Shown one piece after another: positions 36,595-44,458 of a stretch of 64,000 nucleotides of DNA. Where the stretch lies: NCBI GenBank assembly GCA_002344895.1, contig DDUR01000024.1, positions 124,001-188,000 on the forward strand, written 5' to 3'. Both the position numbers and the translations under genes were made by a program. The notes below the pieces were generated by a model that was given only the letters and a program-made list of their open reading frames with translations, searched no databases and had not been told where the DNA came from. The stretch is from Ignavibacteria bacterium UBA2333. GTDB taxonomy: Bacteria > Bacteroidota > Ignavibacteria > Kapaibacteriales > Kapaibacteriaceae. How positions within the stretch are numbered: the stretch's first letter is position 1; each line of letters starts with the position of its first letter.

Positions 36595-37566
36595 TCAGTC
36601 TGTACGCATGGAGGATGATCGTTGCACCATTGGAAGTGGTGTGCTGGTTTCACGCAGAAAGAATGCCTGTGCTGTGTAGTGCAGTCGTTCATCACCGTTT
36701 ACCACTCTGAAACATTGTTCGGAGAGAGCAAGAACGATGCCTGTGCGTGTATCACGTTGCACCTTTGTGTAGGCTACAAGGTGCGTACCACTTGCATTAC
36801 GTCGGTCTGTTTTCATCGACATAAACGCTGTTTCACGTCCATCCATCATTTCAACCGAATCAACGGTTGACGTTCGGTACAACGTATCCATCTGTTTTTT
36901 CCAGGTCACACTTTGGCCTGGTCGAATACTCGGTGTTGCTTGTACACGTGAGACTACCGTAAACGTATCAACCCATACGTGCGCAACGCTCGCTCCGTTC
37001 GGATCCGTCGTTGACGTCGGAAGAATGAAGTTGAGAATTTCAGGGATCTGTGTGGCGGACTCATCTCCATGAATCTGTGACACGTCCATAATCTTCTGTT
37101 CATTGCCTACAGCATCCACTTCGTCAAGGACGGGTTCACCGTCAGGAACTACACGAGCACTCAGAATCTTGCCAAAGACATCCATGACGGCATCGTAGGC
37201 GTTACCATCGGACCACAGTCTACGGCCTGCCATCGTTCTTTGAATGCGACCCTTGTTTGATTCCAAGCCGGTTGTATCCGCCTTGATCTTGATTCGACAC
37301 CGTGTGTTTCCTGCAAAGTCGCGAGCCAGACTACGGAGTTCAAACAGTGTTTGTAATCGTGCCGTACGATCATTCACAACCACTTGGTCGGTTACAAGAC
37401 GATACGCGTAGTGAGTACCTGGCTCAAGGTTGTACCGCAAGGTCACCTCGGCCTGGATGGAGTCTCGACTCCGCTCTCCAGCCCCCGTGGCTATGATGCC
37501 ACAGCTGAGGAGGACGATACAGGCAGCGAACCCCTTCTTCGCGACCTGTTGAATTGACGATTTCAT
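36595..37566 (-). CDS. hypothetical secreted beta-rich protein
   Basis: 323 residues, not recognised with certainty. A signal peptide (KKGFAACIVLLSCGIIATGA) is followed by beta-strand-rich sequence (LRYNLEPGTHYAYRLVTDQVVV, CRIKIKADTTGL, SVTWKKQMDTLYRTSTVDSVE) of a kind seen in DUF6263-type Bacteroidota envelope proteins. Two Cys near residues 98 and 293 could form a disulfide. It stands alone, with its own promoter (-33/-7 at 37611-37641) and a shared terminator with kgd. Probably periplasmic or surface-exposed; no function is proposed. Confidence 0.75.
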   Translation of the reverse strand: MKSSIQQVAKKGFAACIVLLSCGIIATGAGERSRDSIQAEVTLRYNLEPGTHYAYRLVTDQVVVNDRTARLQTLFELRSLARDFAGNTRCRIKIKADTTGLESNKGRIQRTMAGRRLWSDGNAYDAVMDVFGKILSARVVPDGEPVLDEVDAVGNEQKIMDVSQIHGDESATQIPEILNFILPTSTTDPNGASVAHVWVDTFTVVSRVQATPSIRPGQSVTWKKQMDTLYRTSTVDSVEMMDGRETAFMSMKTDRRNASGTHLVAYTKVQRDTRTGIVLALSEQCFRVVNGDERLHYTAQAFFLRETSTPLPMVQRSSSMRTD

Positions 37567-37593
37567 GACTCATGTGCCCGACGTGAAAAGTAC

Positions 37594-37605
37594 CCCCTGC
37601 AGGGG
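37594..37605. repeat. perfect palindrome CCCCTGCAGGGG in a 5' leader
   Basis: 12-base perfect palindrome just downstream of the -7 box at 37611-37618, where transcription of the secreted-unknown gene should begin. Could be an operator or a leader hairpin. Confidence 0.4.
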
Positions 37606-37610
37606 AAGCG

Positions 37611-37641
37611 CAAAGATCCGGATCTCACAAGGGGCAGTCAA
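37611..37641 (-). promoter_or_regulatory. -33/-7 promoter of the secreted-unknown gene
   Basis: Minus strand: -33 TTG at 37639-37641, 20-base spacer, -7 GATCTTTG at 37611-37618 (seven of eight bases of TAnnTTTG). Geometry fits the Bacteroidota sigma factor (TTG, 19-21 bases, TAnnTTTG). Confidence 0.6.
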
Positions 37642-37719
37642 TACAAGGAAATACCTCACGGAAAATAGGTAGTCGCATTGCGTAGTGATTGATTCTTAAC
37701 GACTTAGAACAACGTAAAA

Positions 37720-38637
37720 CTACCGAATATCCCAAAAATTACTGGCGATACCATACCGAAGACCACGTACAGAAACGGTCACAGAAGGGATCTTGTATCG
37801 CTCCACTATCGTGGAGAGAATCGTTGCCCCAACCGGAAGGATATCGGCGCGCCGTGGATCAATACACGATAGATCATCTTCAGTCAGTGGTGTTGTCGAC
37901 AAACGAAACGCCCAGTCATGAATGTCTTGTGCTTCTAACACATATCCATCAATTGAGGCAGTATCAAACACCGACATTCCTGATTGCAGCATAGCCAAGG
38001 CCGTCGGCGTGCCCGCTACGGCAAGAGCAATGTCGATGTTTATCTCGGCTGGCATTGACTGAGCCAGACGTTCCAGAAAATTGTGACGCACGGTTTGATA
38101 GTCATGGAGGGTAAGGGGCAAAAGGGGCATCGAGCGCTCTCGATCACGAACAGCACCAATGTCAACACTTGTTGTTGAGAAGACGTCACGTCCGTGGCCA
38201 AGGACAAGCTCTGTACTCCCACCACCAACGTCAATAACTGCAACACGTGCCGGTGTGTGATCTAGCGTGCCAATGGTGCCGATGTACGTCAGGCGTCCTT
38301 CATCTTCACCGTTGATCACAACTATAGGGACACCTACGATTGACGAAAGCTCAGAGAGAACCTCTGTTGCATTCCGTGCGTCACGCATAGCTGACGTCGC
38401 ACCAATGCGTATCTCCTCGACGTTCAGACGACGGCAGAGGTCGTCAAATTCGATCATCGCAGCCTTGGCACGTCGTCTCGCAGCGTCCGTAATCGTACGA
38501 TCTGCGTCAACACGTTCGCCGAGCCGTACAATTCTATGCTCGTCCTGAACGACCTGCATCGAACCGTCGGACGATACATCAACAATGACGAGCAAGATCG
38601 TATTGGTACCGATATCAATAGCAGCGCGACGTATCAT
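37720..38637 (-). CDS. Ppx/GppA family phosphatase
   Basis: 305-residue actin-fold (ASKHA) phosphatase acting on polyphosphate ends or pppGpp. The phosphate-binding loops IDIGTNTILLVIVD and IDVGGGSTELVLG and the catalytic Glu in INGEDEGRLTY are present. It is the short form without the C-terminal HD-type domain of E. coli Ppx/GppA, as usual in Bacteroidota. The ATG overlaps the mutase stop (ATGA), so it is coupled to methylmalonyl-CoA mutase, an uncommon pairing. One paired GCCCC motif lies inside, encoding PLLPLTL. Confidence 0.92.
   Translation of the reverse strand: MIRRAAIDIGTNTILLVIVDVSSDGSMQVVQDEHRIVRLGERVDADRTITDAARRRAKAAMIEFDDLCRRLNVEEIRIGATSAMRDARNATEVLSELSSIVGVPIVVINGEDEGRLTYIGTIGTLDHTPARVAVIDVGGGSTELVLGHGRDVFSTTSVDIGAVRDRERSMPLLPLTLHDYQTVRHNFLERLAQSMPAEINIDIALAVAGTPTALAMLQSGMSVFDTASIDGYVLEAQDIHDWAFRLSTTPLTEDDLSCIDPRRADILPVGATILSTIVERYKIPSVTVSVRGLRYGIASNFWDIR
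38113..38128 (-). repeat. paired GCCCC motif, copy in ppx gene
   Basis: Two GCCCCTT units starting nine bases apart on the minus strand (coding strand of the phosphatase gene). Confidence 0.7.
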
Positions 38638-40772
38638 CGACGACGCCCGCTACGTTCGATGCAGTCGAGGACTTCTGATGCAGCATCAAGAATGTTTGTA
38701 CCCGGACCAAAAATTGCGGCAACACCAGCACTCTTGAGTTCTTCGTAGTCTTTTGGAGGAATAATTCCTCCGGCTACAACAATGATGTCACTTGCACCGC
38801 GAGAACGCAGAGCAGCGATCAAGTCAGGTATCAGTGTCTTATGTCCTGCAGCCTGTGAACTCACACCAACGACATGGACATCGTTGTCAATCGCCTGGCG
38901 AGCACATTCATCAGGTGTTGAAAATAGCGGACCTATGTCAACATCGTAACCAACATCAGCAAAGGCCGTCGAGATAACCTTCGCACCACGATCATGTCCA
39001 TCTTGACCAAGTTTTGCAACGAGGATTCGTGGCCGCCGTCCATGACTCTGTGAGAACCGTTCCGTTCGTTCGCAGAGAGCTGCAAACGCAGGGTCGTCGC
39101 CATAGGCTGCCCCATATACCCCTTCAATTGTCATTGTCCGTGCCTCATAGCGGGTAAAGACTTCGGCAAGTGTGTCGGAGATTTCTCCTACTGTACATCG
39201 TGCTCGAGCACAGTCGACGGCAAGGTCGAGAAGGTTACCACTGCCATCTTGTGCCGCTTGGCGAAGTGCAGAGAGTGTCCGTTGAACGTTCTCTGCATCA
39301 CGTGAAGCTCGAATCTGTGCCAGACGTTCAATCTGTGCTTCGCGAACGGCTGTATTATCAATGTCGAGGACGTCTATCTCATCTTCGTGCGCAACACGAT
39401 ACTTGTTGACACCGACGATAACCTCTTCACCACGGTCAATTCGAGCTTGACGACGTGCCGCTGACTCTTCAATGCGGAGTTTGGGAATACCTGCTGAGAT
39501 TGCCTTTGTCATTCCGCCAAACGTTTCCACTTCTGCGATCACGGCGGAAGCTTCACGAACTAATGCATCGGTGAGCGATTCAACGTAGTAGCTACCGCCG
39601 AGTGGGTCAACTACCTCCGTTACGTGTGACTCCTCTGCAATGATAAGCTGAGTGTTCCGAGCTATTCGAGCGGACATCTCTGTTGGTAGTCCGAGTGCCT
39701 CGTCGAATGAGTTTGTATGTAACGATTGTGTGCCTCCAAGAACGGCAGCCATTGCTTCAATCGTCGTTCGTACGACATTGTTCATTGGGTCTTGAGCGGC
39801 CAGGGACCAGCCCGACGTTTGACAATGTGTTCGTAACAGGAGTGATTCTTTCTTTTTTGGCGAGAATGTTTTCATGGCCGTAGACCACAGTATTCGTGCT
39901 GCACGAAGTTTGGCTACTTCCATAAAGAAGTTCATACCGATAGCAAAAAAGAATGAGAGTCGAGGTGCAAAGGCATCAACATCCATTCCGCGTGAAACAG
40001 CCGCGCGAACATATTCCAAACCGTCGGCAATGGTATAGGCGAGTTCCTGAACTGCAGTAGCGCCCGCCTCCTGCATATGATAGCCGGAGATGGAAATCGA
40101 ATTAAACTTCGGCATCGTGCGGCTCGTTGACTCAATGATATCGGCAACGATTCGCATGGATGGTTGTGGAGGATAGATGTACGTATTCCGTACCATGAAC
40201 TCTTTGAGGATGTCGTTCTGAATCGTACCACTAAGATCTGCTCGTGATGAGCCTTGTTCTTCGCCGGCAACAATAAACATAGCTAGTATCGGAAGAACAG
40301 CACCATTCATTGTCATGGAGACACTCATCGACGAAAGGGGAATTCCGTCGAAGAGGATCTTCATGTCCTCAACTGTGTCAATTGCTACACCGGCTTTCCC
40401 GACGTCTCCTACGACTCGTGGATGATCACTATCATACCCTCGATGTGTTGCAAGGTCAAAAGCTACAGAAAGGCCTTTCTGTCCAGCAGCCAAAGCCTTT
40501 CGATAAAACGCATTCGATTCTTCTGCAGTACTGAATCCTGCATACTGTCGGATTGTCCATGGACGATTTGTATACATCGTTGCATACGGACCACGAACGA
40601 ACGGATCTTGACCTGGCAGGGAATCCAGGTGTGAAACATCGGCTACGTCGTTTGATGTGTACAACGGCTGCACGTCGATACCCTCTGCTGTGCGGCGTAC
40701 GAGTGTAGAGGGATCCGTTCCGCGTAACTCTTTACGAGCTAGCTCCAACCAGGGAGTGATGTCGATGTTCAT
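38634..40772 (-). CDS. methylmalonyl-CoA mutase, catalytic (large) chain
   Basis: 712-residue adenosylcobalamin enzyme interconverting methylmalonyl-CoA and succinyl-CoA. The N-terminal TIM-barrel domain has YTNRPWTIRQYAGFSTAEESN and FDLATHRGYDSDHP; the C-terminal B12 domain has the base-off motif Asp591-x-His593-x-x-Gly596 (GQDGHDRGAK). Full length for a large chain. No small/inactive chain gene adjoins it. The ATG at 40772 is chosen because the longer reading to 40973 runs through a strong terminator; a -7 box ends four bases before this ATG, implying a leaderless mRNA. Coupled to the Ppx/GppA gene. Confidence 0.95.
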   Translation of the reverse strand: MNIDITPWLELARKELRGTDPSTLVRRTAEGIDVQPLYTSNDVADVSHLDSLPGQDPFVRGPYATMYTNRPWTIRQYAGFSTAEESNAFYRKALAAGQKGLSVAFDLATHRGYDSDHPRVVGDVGKAGVAIDTVEDMKILFDGIPLSSMSVSMTMNGAVLPILAMFIVAGEEQGSSRADLSGTIQNDILKEFMVRNTYIYPPQPSMRIVADIIESTSRTMPKFNSISISGYHMQEAGATAVQELAYTIADGLEYVRAAVSRGMDVDAFAPRLSFFFAIGMNFFMEVAKLRAARILWSTAMKTFSPKKKESLLLRTHCQTSGWSLAAQDPMNNVVRTTIEAMAAVLGGTQSLHTNSFDEALGLPTEMSARIARNTQLIIAEESHVTEVVDPLGGSYYVESLTDALVREASAVIAEVETFGGMTKAISAGIPKLRIEESAARRQARIDRGEEVIVGVNKYRVAHEDEIDVLDIDNTAVREAQIERLAQIRASRDAENVQRTLSALRQAAQDGSGNLLDLAVDCARARCTVGEISDTLAEVFTRYEARTMTIEGVYGAAYGDDPAFAALCERTERFSQSHGRRPRILVAKLGQDGHDRGAKVISTAFADVGYDVDIGPLFSTPDECARQAIDNDVHVVGVSSQAAGHKTLIPDLIAALRSRGASDIIVVAGGIIPPKDYEELKSAGVAAIFGPGTNILDAASEVLDCIERSGRRR

Positions 40773-40776
40773 ACCA

Positions 40777-40784
40777 CAAAAATA
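40777..40784 (-). promoter_or_regulatory. -7 promoter box TATTTTTG before the mutase
   Basis: Exact TAnnTTTG on the minus strand, ending four bases before the mutase ATG and beginning one base after the terminator stem of the upstream ompA-like gene. The T-run of the terminator and the -7 box are the same bases. Confidence 0.5.
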
Positions 40785-40785
40785 G

Positions 40786-40811
40786 GGAAGGGGCCCGTGG
40801 GGGCCCCTTCC
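40786..40811 (-). terminator. strong intrinsic terminator of the OmpA/TSP3 gene
   Basis: Perfect 11-base stem GGAAGGGGCCC / GGGCCCCTTCC with a 4-base loop, 29 bases after the gene's stop, followed on the minus strand by TATTTTTG. The stem itself contains GCCCCTT, the unit of the dispersed paired motif. Confidence 0.85.
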
Positions 40812-40839
40812 ATTTCGTGCAATCGTTGTGACTGACGGA

Positions 40840-43194
40840 TTACTTGCAGGTTTCGACGACGCGTACGGCAATTCGACGATTCTGCTTCCGTGCCGATTCA
40901 ATCTGATCCTTGGAGCCCTTCTTGGGCTCTGGAATTGTCGGACGTGATGATCCGTATCCAATCGTGCGGACAATACGCTCAGCCGGAATGCCCTGATTAA
41001 TGAGCCATGCTTTTACGGCATTGGCACGCATTTCTGAGAGTTCCTGGTTCCGTTTTGCCTGGCCTTCACTTGAAGCGTGTCCTTCGATTTCAACACGAAT
41101 GTCCGGACATTGATCCACAAGGGCGCGGATCTTATTGAGGCTTTCCATCGTTCCCGGAACACTCATATCGAAGTTGTCCGTGTTTACGATAAAGAGCACA
41201 CCAGGGAAGTTTGTGACCGTATTCGGCTTTGGTTTCGGAGGACAGCCATCTGGCGGAACACCGGCAATGAGTGGACACTTGTCAACATTGTCGTTGATCG
41301 TATCCTCATCAGTGTCCTTCTTCAATGGACTCGTCCTTGTCCGGTTCACTTCATCACCGTCCGTTAACGTATCACCGTCCGTATCGGCCTTTGTTGGATC
41401 CGTCTTGTGATCAGTGACCTCTGCACCATCTCGCAGTGTGTCTCCATCCGTGTCAACGTTCTTCGGATCGGTAGAGTACTTTAGGACTTCGTCACCGTCC
41501 GTAAGGCCATCACCATCGGAGTCCTTGTTTGAAGGATCTGTCTTGTGCGTGTTTACCTCGTCTCCATCCTTGAGGCCATCCGTGTCAGAGTCGTCAACAA
41601 TTGGATTTGTCTTCCACTTGTTCACTTCGTCACCATCGGACAAGCCATCGCTATCGGAGTCGGTTTTATTCGGATCTGACTTGTAGGTGCGAACTTCATC
41701 ACCATCGGACAGTGAGTCACCGTCAGAATCCGGATTAGATGGGTCGGTTTTTGTACGGTTTACTTCTTCACCGTCGTTGAGTCCGTCACCATCAGTGTCT
41801 TCCTTCGTTGGATTCGTGCGGTGGGTATTGACTTCAGCGCCGTCCTGCAAGCCATCACCATCCGTATCGGACTTTGTTGGATTCGAATTGTGCTGCTTGA
41901 CTTCATCACCGTCCGAGAGTCCATCCGAATCAGTGTCTGCTGTTAATGGATCTGTTTTGTGAGCATTCACTTCATCACCGTCAAGCAAGCCATCACCATC
42001 CGTATCAGCTACAAGCGCATTTGTTTTCCGTGCAATCTCTTCGTTATCACGAAGGCCATCGGCATCGGTGTCAGCACTCGTTGGATTTGTCTTGTGCACG
42101 AGAAACTCTTCGCGGTCGTTCAGCCCATCGTCATCCGTATCCTGCTTCTTTGGATCTGTGCGAATGGATGTTTCGGGAAGAGCATTGATCTGCTCGGACG
42201 TAAAGCCGTTTGGTACCTTTCGTGAACCGAGGTACTCGTATCCGTCTGGAAGTCCGTCACCATCCGTGTCAGGGTTGTTTTCGTCCGTACCAATCTGACG
42301 TTCTTGCGAGTTCGTGATGCCGTCACCGTCGTAGTCAGCATTTCCAAAGACGTAGTAGGTAAATCCGACACCAATCGTTAAAAAGGCGTCGTTTCCACCA
42401 GCATCCACACCATTTGGTAGGGGAGCCGTTGTCGATGTGTATCGTCCGGTCGCGTTGTCGAACGTCCGCATTGATCCCGGATTATAGTCATCGAGGTACG
42501 GAGTAGTCGTAAAGCGTAACGTTCCACGACCGTTAAAGACAAGATCATCCGTGAGGTATAACTCAAATCCTGCACCAACAGGAATCACAAGTCCACCATT
42601 GATACCACTCGTCTCATACAATCCTGCTGCCTGTCCCGGCAGAATGCCGACACTGCGATTACCCGCAGCATCAACACCAAGACCAGCACCACCGGACAGG
42701 CCTGGACGTACCTGATACGACATCAGGCCGATACCCGCGAAGACGAAGGGATTAAACTTCTCACCGGGTAGCAGATTGATTGCAGCTAGGATCTCATATG
42801 AGAAGATCCGTGTGTTGTTTCGCCGTTCTTCGGAATCGTCACTGATAAGGGTTCCATTCGGAAACCGATCACCAACATTTTTTGGACTACCGTCGGGGTT
42901 AAGTCCAAAATAGTCCGTGTACTTGGCTACGGCGTTATCAACGTCAACCCTGTATCGAGGGTTGGCATAACTGAACTGCGCCTGAAGCGAGAGCCAATCG
43001 AGTACGTTGTAACGGAAGAAGATGTCTCCGCCTAACCACCATGAGTTGTCGGAGAACTCACCGAAATACTTCGCCCCTCCAGCGTTAAAGCCAAAACCCG
43101 CACGGCCAGCCTGGCTTTGTGCCTGGGCTATCGGTGTAGAAAAAATGAGTACGAATCCTGCAAGCACAGCAGGTAAAAATCGTAGAGGTCGCAT
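40840..43194 (-). CDS. OmpA-family outer-membrane protein with ~15 thrombospondin type 3-like repeats
   Basis: 784 residues. A signal peptide (ending IAQAQ) is followed by an N-terminal beta-barrel-like domain (about 25-280), then about 15 tandem 23-residue units of the type DTDGDGLxDGDEVN, which bind calcium in thrombospondin type 3 proteins (about residues 287-640), and a C-terminal OmpA domain (VEIEGHASSEGQAKRNQELS, RNRRIAVRV-type end) that grips peptidoglycan. It likely links the outer membrane to the wall through a stiff calcium-loaded stalk. GGGAG precedes the ATG. A strong terminator follows. Confidence 0.92.
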   Translation of the reverse strand: MRPLRFLPAVLAGFVLIFSTPIAQAQSQAGRAGFGFNAGGAKYFGEFSDNSWWLGGDIFFRYNVLDWLSLQAQFSYANPRYRVDVDNAVAKYTDYFGLNPDGSPKNVGDRFPNGTLISDDSEERRNNTRIFSYEILAAINLLPGEKFNPFVFAGIGLMSYQVRPGLSGGAGLGVDAAGNRSVGILPGQAAGLYETSGINGGLVIPVGAGFELYLTDDLVFNGRGTLRFTTTPYLDDYNPGSMRTFDNATGRYTSTTAPLPNGVDAGGNDAFLTIGVGFTYYVFGNADYDGDGITNSQERQIGTDENNPDTDGDGLPDGYEYLGSRKVPNGFTSEQINALPETSIRTDPKKQDTDDDGLNDREEFLVHKTNPTSADTDADGLRDNEEIARKTNALVADTDGDGLLDGDEVNAHKTDPLTADTDSDGLSDGDEVKQHNSNPTKSDTDGDGLQDGAEVNTHRTNPTKEDTDGDGLNDGEEVNRTKTDPSNPDSDGDSLSDGDEVRTYKSDPNKTDSDSDGLSDGDEVNKWKTNPIVDDSDTDGLKDGDEVNTHKTDPSNKDSDGDGLTDGDEVLKYSTDPKNVDTDGDTLRDGAEVTDHKTDPTKADTDGDTLTDGDEVNRTRTSPLKKDTDEDTINDNVDKCPLIAGVPPDGCPPKPKPNTVTNFPGVLFIVNTDNFDMSVPGTMESLNKIRALVDQCPDIRVEIEGHASSEGQAKRNQELSEMRANAVKAWLINQGIPAERIVRTIGYGSSRPTIPEPKKGSKDQIESARKQNRRIAVRVVETCK
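41278..42338 (-). repeat. tandem ~69-bp coding repeat (TSP3-like units)
   Basis: About 15 degenerate units, mostly 69 bases, each encoding Asp-rich DxDxDGLxDG. Their regularity also opens long meaningless antisense frames rich in Ser and Pro. Confidence 0.9.
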
Positions 43195-43252
43195 GTCTCC
43201 CTGCCCTCTTCAAAATGTGAAACTTCCGTCAAGCTATCGGCGCAACCGACTG

Positions 43253-43260
43253 CGAAGCTA
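43253..43260 (-). promoter_or_regulatory. possible -7 box TAGCTTCG of the OmpA/TSP3 gene
   Basis: Seven of eight bases match TAnnTTTG, 58 bases before the ATG, leaving a leader that carries a good GGGAG ribosome site. No -33 TTG at standard spacing. Confidence 0.3.
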
Positions 43261-43303
43261 GCCGAATTGTTCCACGCAACAGGCTTATGAATTCATGATT
43301 TCG

Positions 43304-44458
43304 CTATTTGTACGGCGATCTCTTGTATTGTTCAGCTTGTGCATGAGAACCACCATAGTCAGTCCATGACAGGACCTTGTTGTATTGTTTGATGGCAAGA
43401 TCTCGTTTGCCCTGAAGATCGTAGATCTGTCCGATCTGAAGATTGGTTCGAACCATAAATCCTGATGGATCTTCGTCAAGAACTCTACTACCCTCATCAC
43501 ATTTATAAAAATATGTCAGTGCCATGTCAAGACTGCGTTTGCGCATGAGTGCTACACCAATATAGTAGAGTGCCTCACGTGCAGTTTTACGTTCATATCC
43601 GAAGTGTTTGTCCAGGCATCGTGTGAGAATCACTCGCCACTCTGCTTCCATTGAGTCGATAGATGACTGTGTCACCAATCCTTTCGCATAGTATCGATGA
43701 AACACAGGATTATCCGGATACCGAGCATGTAGTTGACGAGCCCACTCCATGGCCTCAGCGGGATTCTTTTCGAACTGATCATACACTTGATACAACACGT
43801 CCATGGCCTCGATACTTGCATATCTGGCACTTTTAGCTGCTGCTCGTAGTTGTAAGAGGCCAAGTTCTTTGTCACCAGATGGCAAGAAGACAAGTAGGGG
43901 GCGAAGAAGGGGCATCTTTTCTGGGATAGCCTCGGCGAAATAGTTATAGATACCAGTTCCTAACATGATATCCTTATTTCCAGGGGCAATCTTCTGACAC
44001 GCAATAAGAATGTCGAGTGCATCTTTACCATCTGTTGCTGCAGAGATATAGTTCTCACGAATCACGTTGTATCGTCCGCGAAAACCGAGGGCACCGCCTT
44101 TAAAAAAGAGTGCCGTCACATCACGTTCATCCTTGGCGAGGGCGCGATCACAAACCGCAAGTACACGATCGATACGACGTAAAAAATCGGCGTCGTAGGC
44201 ACGGCTCATTCGGTCCATGTTGATTCGCCACCATTCCACCATTGCATCAAGAAAGTATCCTGCAGGATGATCAGGATACTTCTGAATCACCGAGTCAAAC
44301 TGCGTTCTAGCACTATCAAAGCGGACGTTATAGATGTAACCAACGCCCTTTTGCAGCAGCACTTCTCCATCGGTGTGAATGAAGAAAAATTGAGCCAGTC
44401 CTGGTGTAGATACGACGCAGAACAGACCGACACAAAGCAAGGAACTAATGAGGTTCAT
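43304..44458 (-). CDS. secreted TPR-like protein
   Basis: 384 residues. Signal peptide (MNLISSLLCVGLFCVVSTPGLAQ) and helical repeats of the tetratricopeptide kind (FDSARTQFDSVIQKYPDHPAGY, RKTAREALYYIGVALMRKR, GKRDLAIKQYNKVLSW). The ATG at 44458 overlaps the CPBP protease stop (ATGA). Last gene of the five-gene unit starting at 47652. Contains a paired GCCCC motif copy (43895-43913) encoding PLLRPLL. No specific function can be assigned. Confidence 0.82.
   Translation of the reverse strand: MNLISSLLCVGLFCVVSTPGLAQFFFIHTDGEVLLQKGVGYIYNVRFDSARTQFDSVIQKYPDHPAGYFLDAMVEWWRINMDRMSRAYDADFLRRIDRVLAVCDRALAKDERDVTALFFKGGALGFRGRYNVIRENYISAATDGKDALDILIACQKIAPGNKDIMLGTGIYNYFAEAIPEKMPLLRPLLVFLPSGDKELGLLQLRAAAKSARYASIEAMDVLYQVYDQFEKNPAEAMEWARQLHARYPDNPVFHRYYAKGLVTQSSIDSMEAEWRVILTRCLDKHFGYERKTAREALYYIGVALMRKRSLDMALTYFYKCDEGSRVLDEDPSGFMVRTNLQIGQIYDLQGKRDLAIKQYNKVLSWTDYGGSHAQAEQYKRSPYK
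43895..43913 (-). repeat. paired GCCCC motif, copy in TPR gene
   Basis: Same 19-base word as at 14992-15010 (units 11 bases apart), in a gene otherwise unrelated at this point. Confidence 0.7.

Noticed and set aside
41135..41962. Series of Ser/Pro-rich plus-strand frames across the TSP3 repeats
   Set aside because: Produced by the regular 69-base Asp/Gly repeat read backwards; no start signals.
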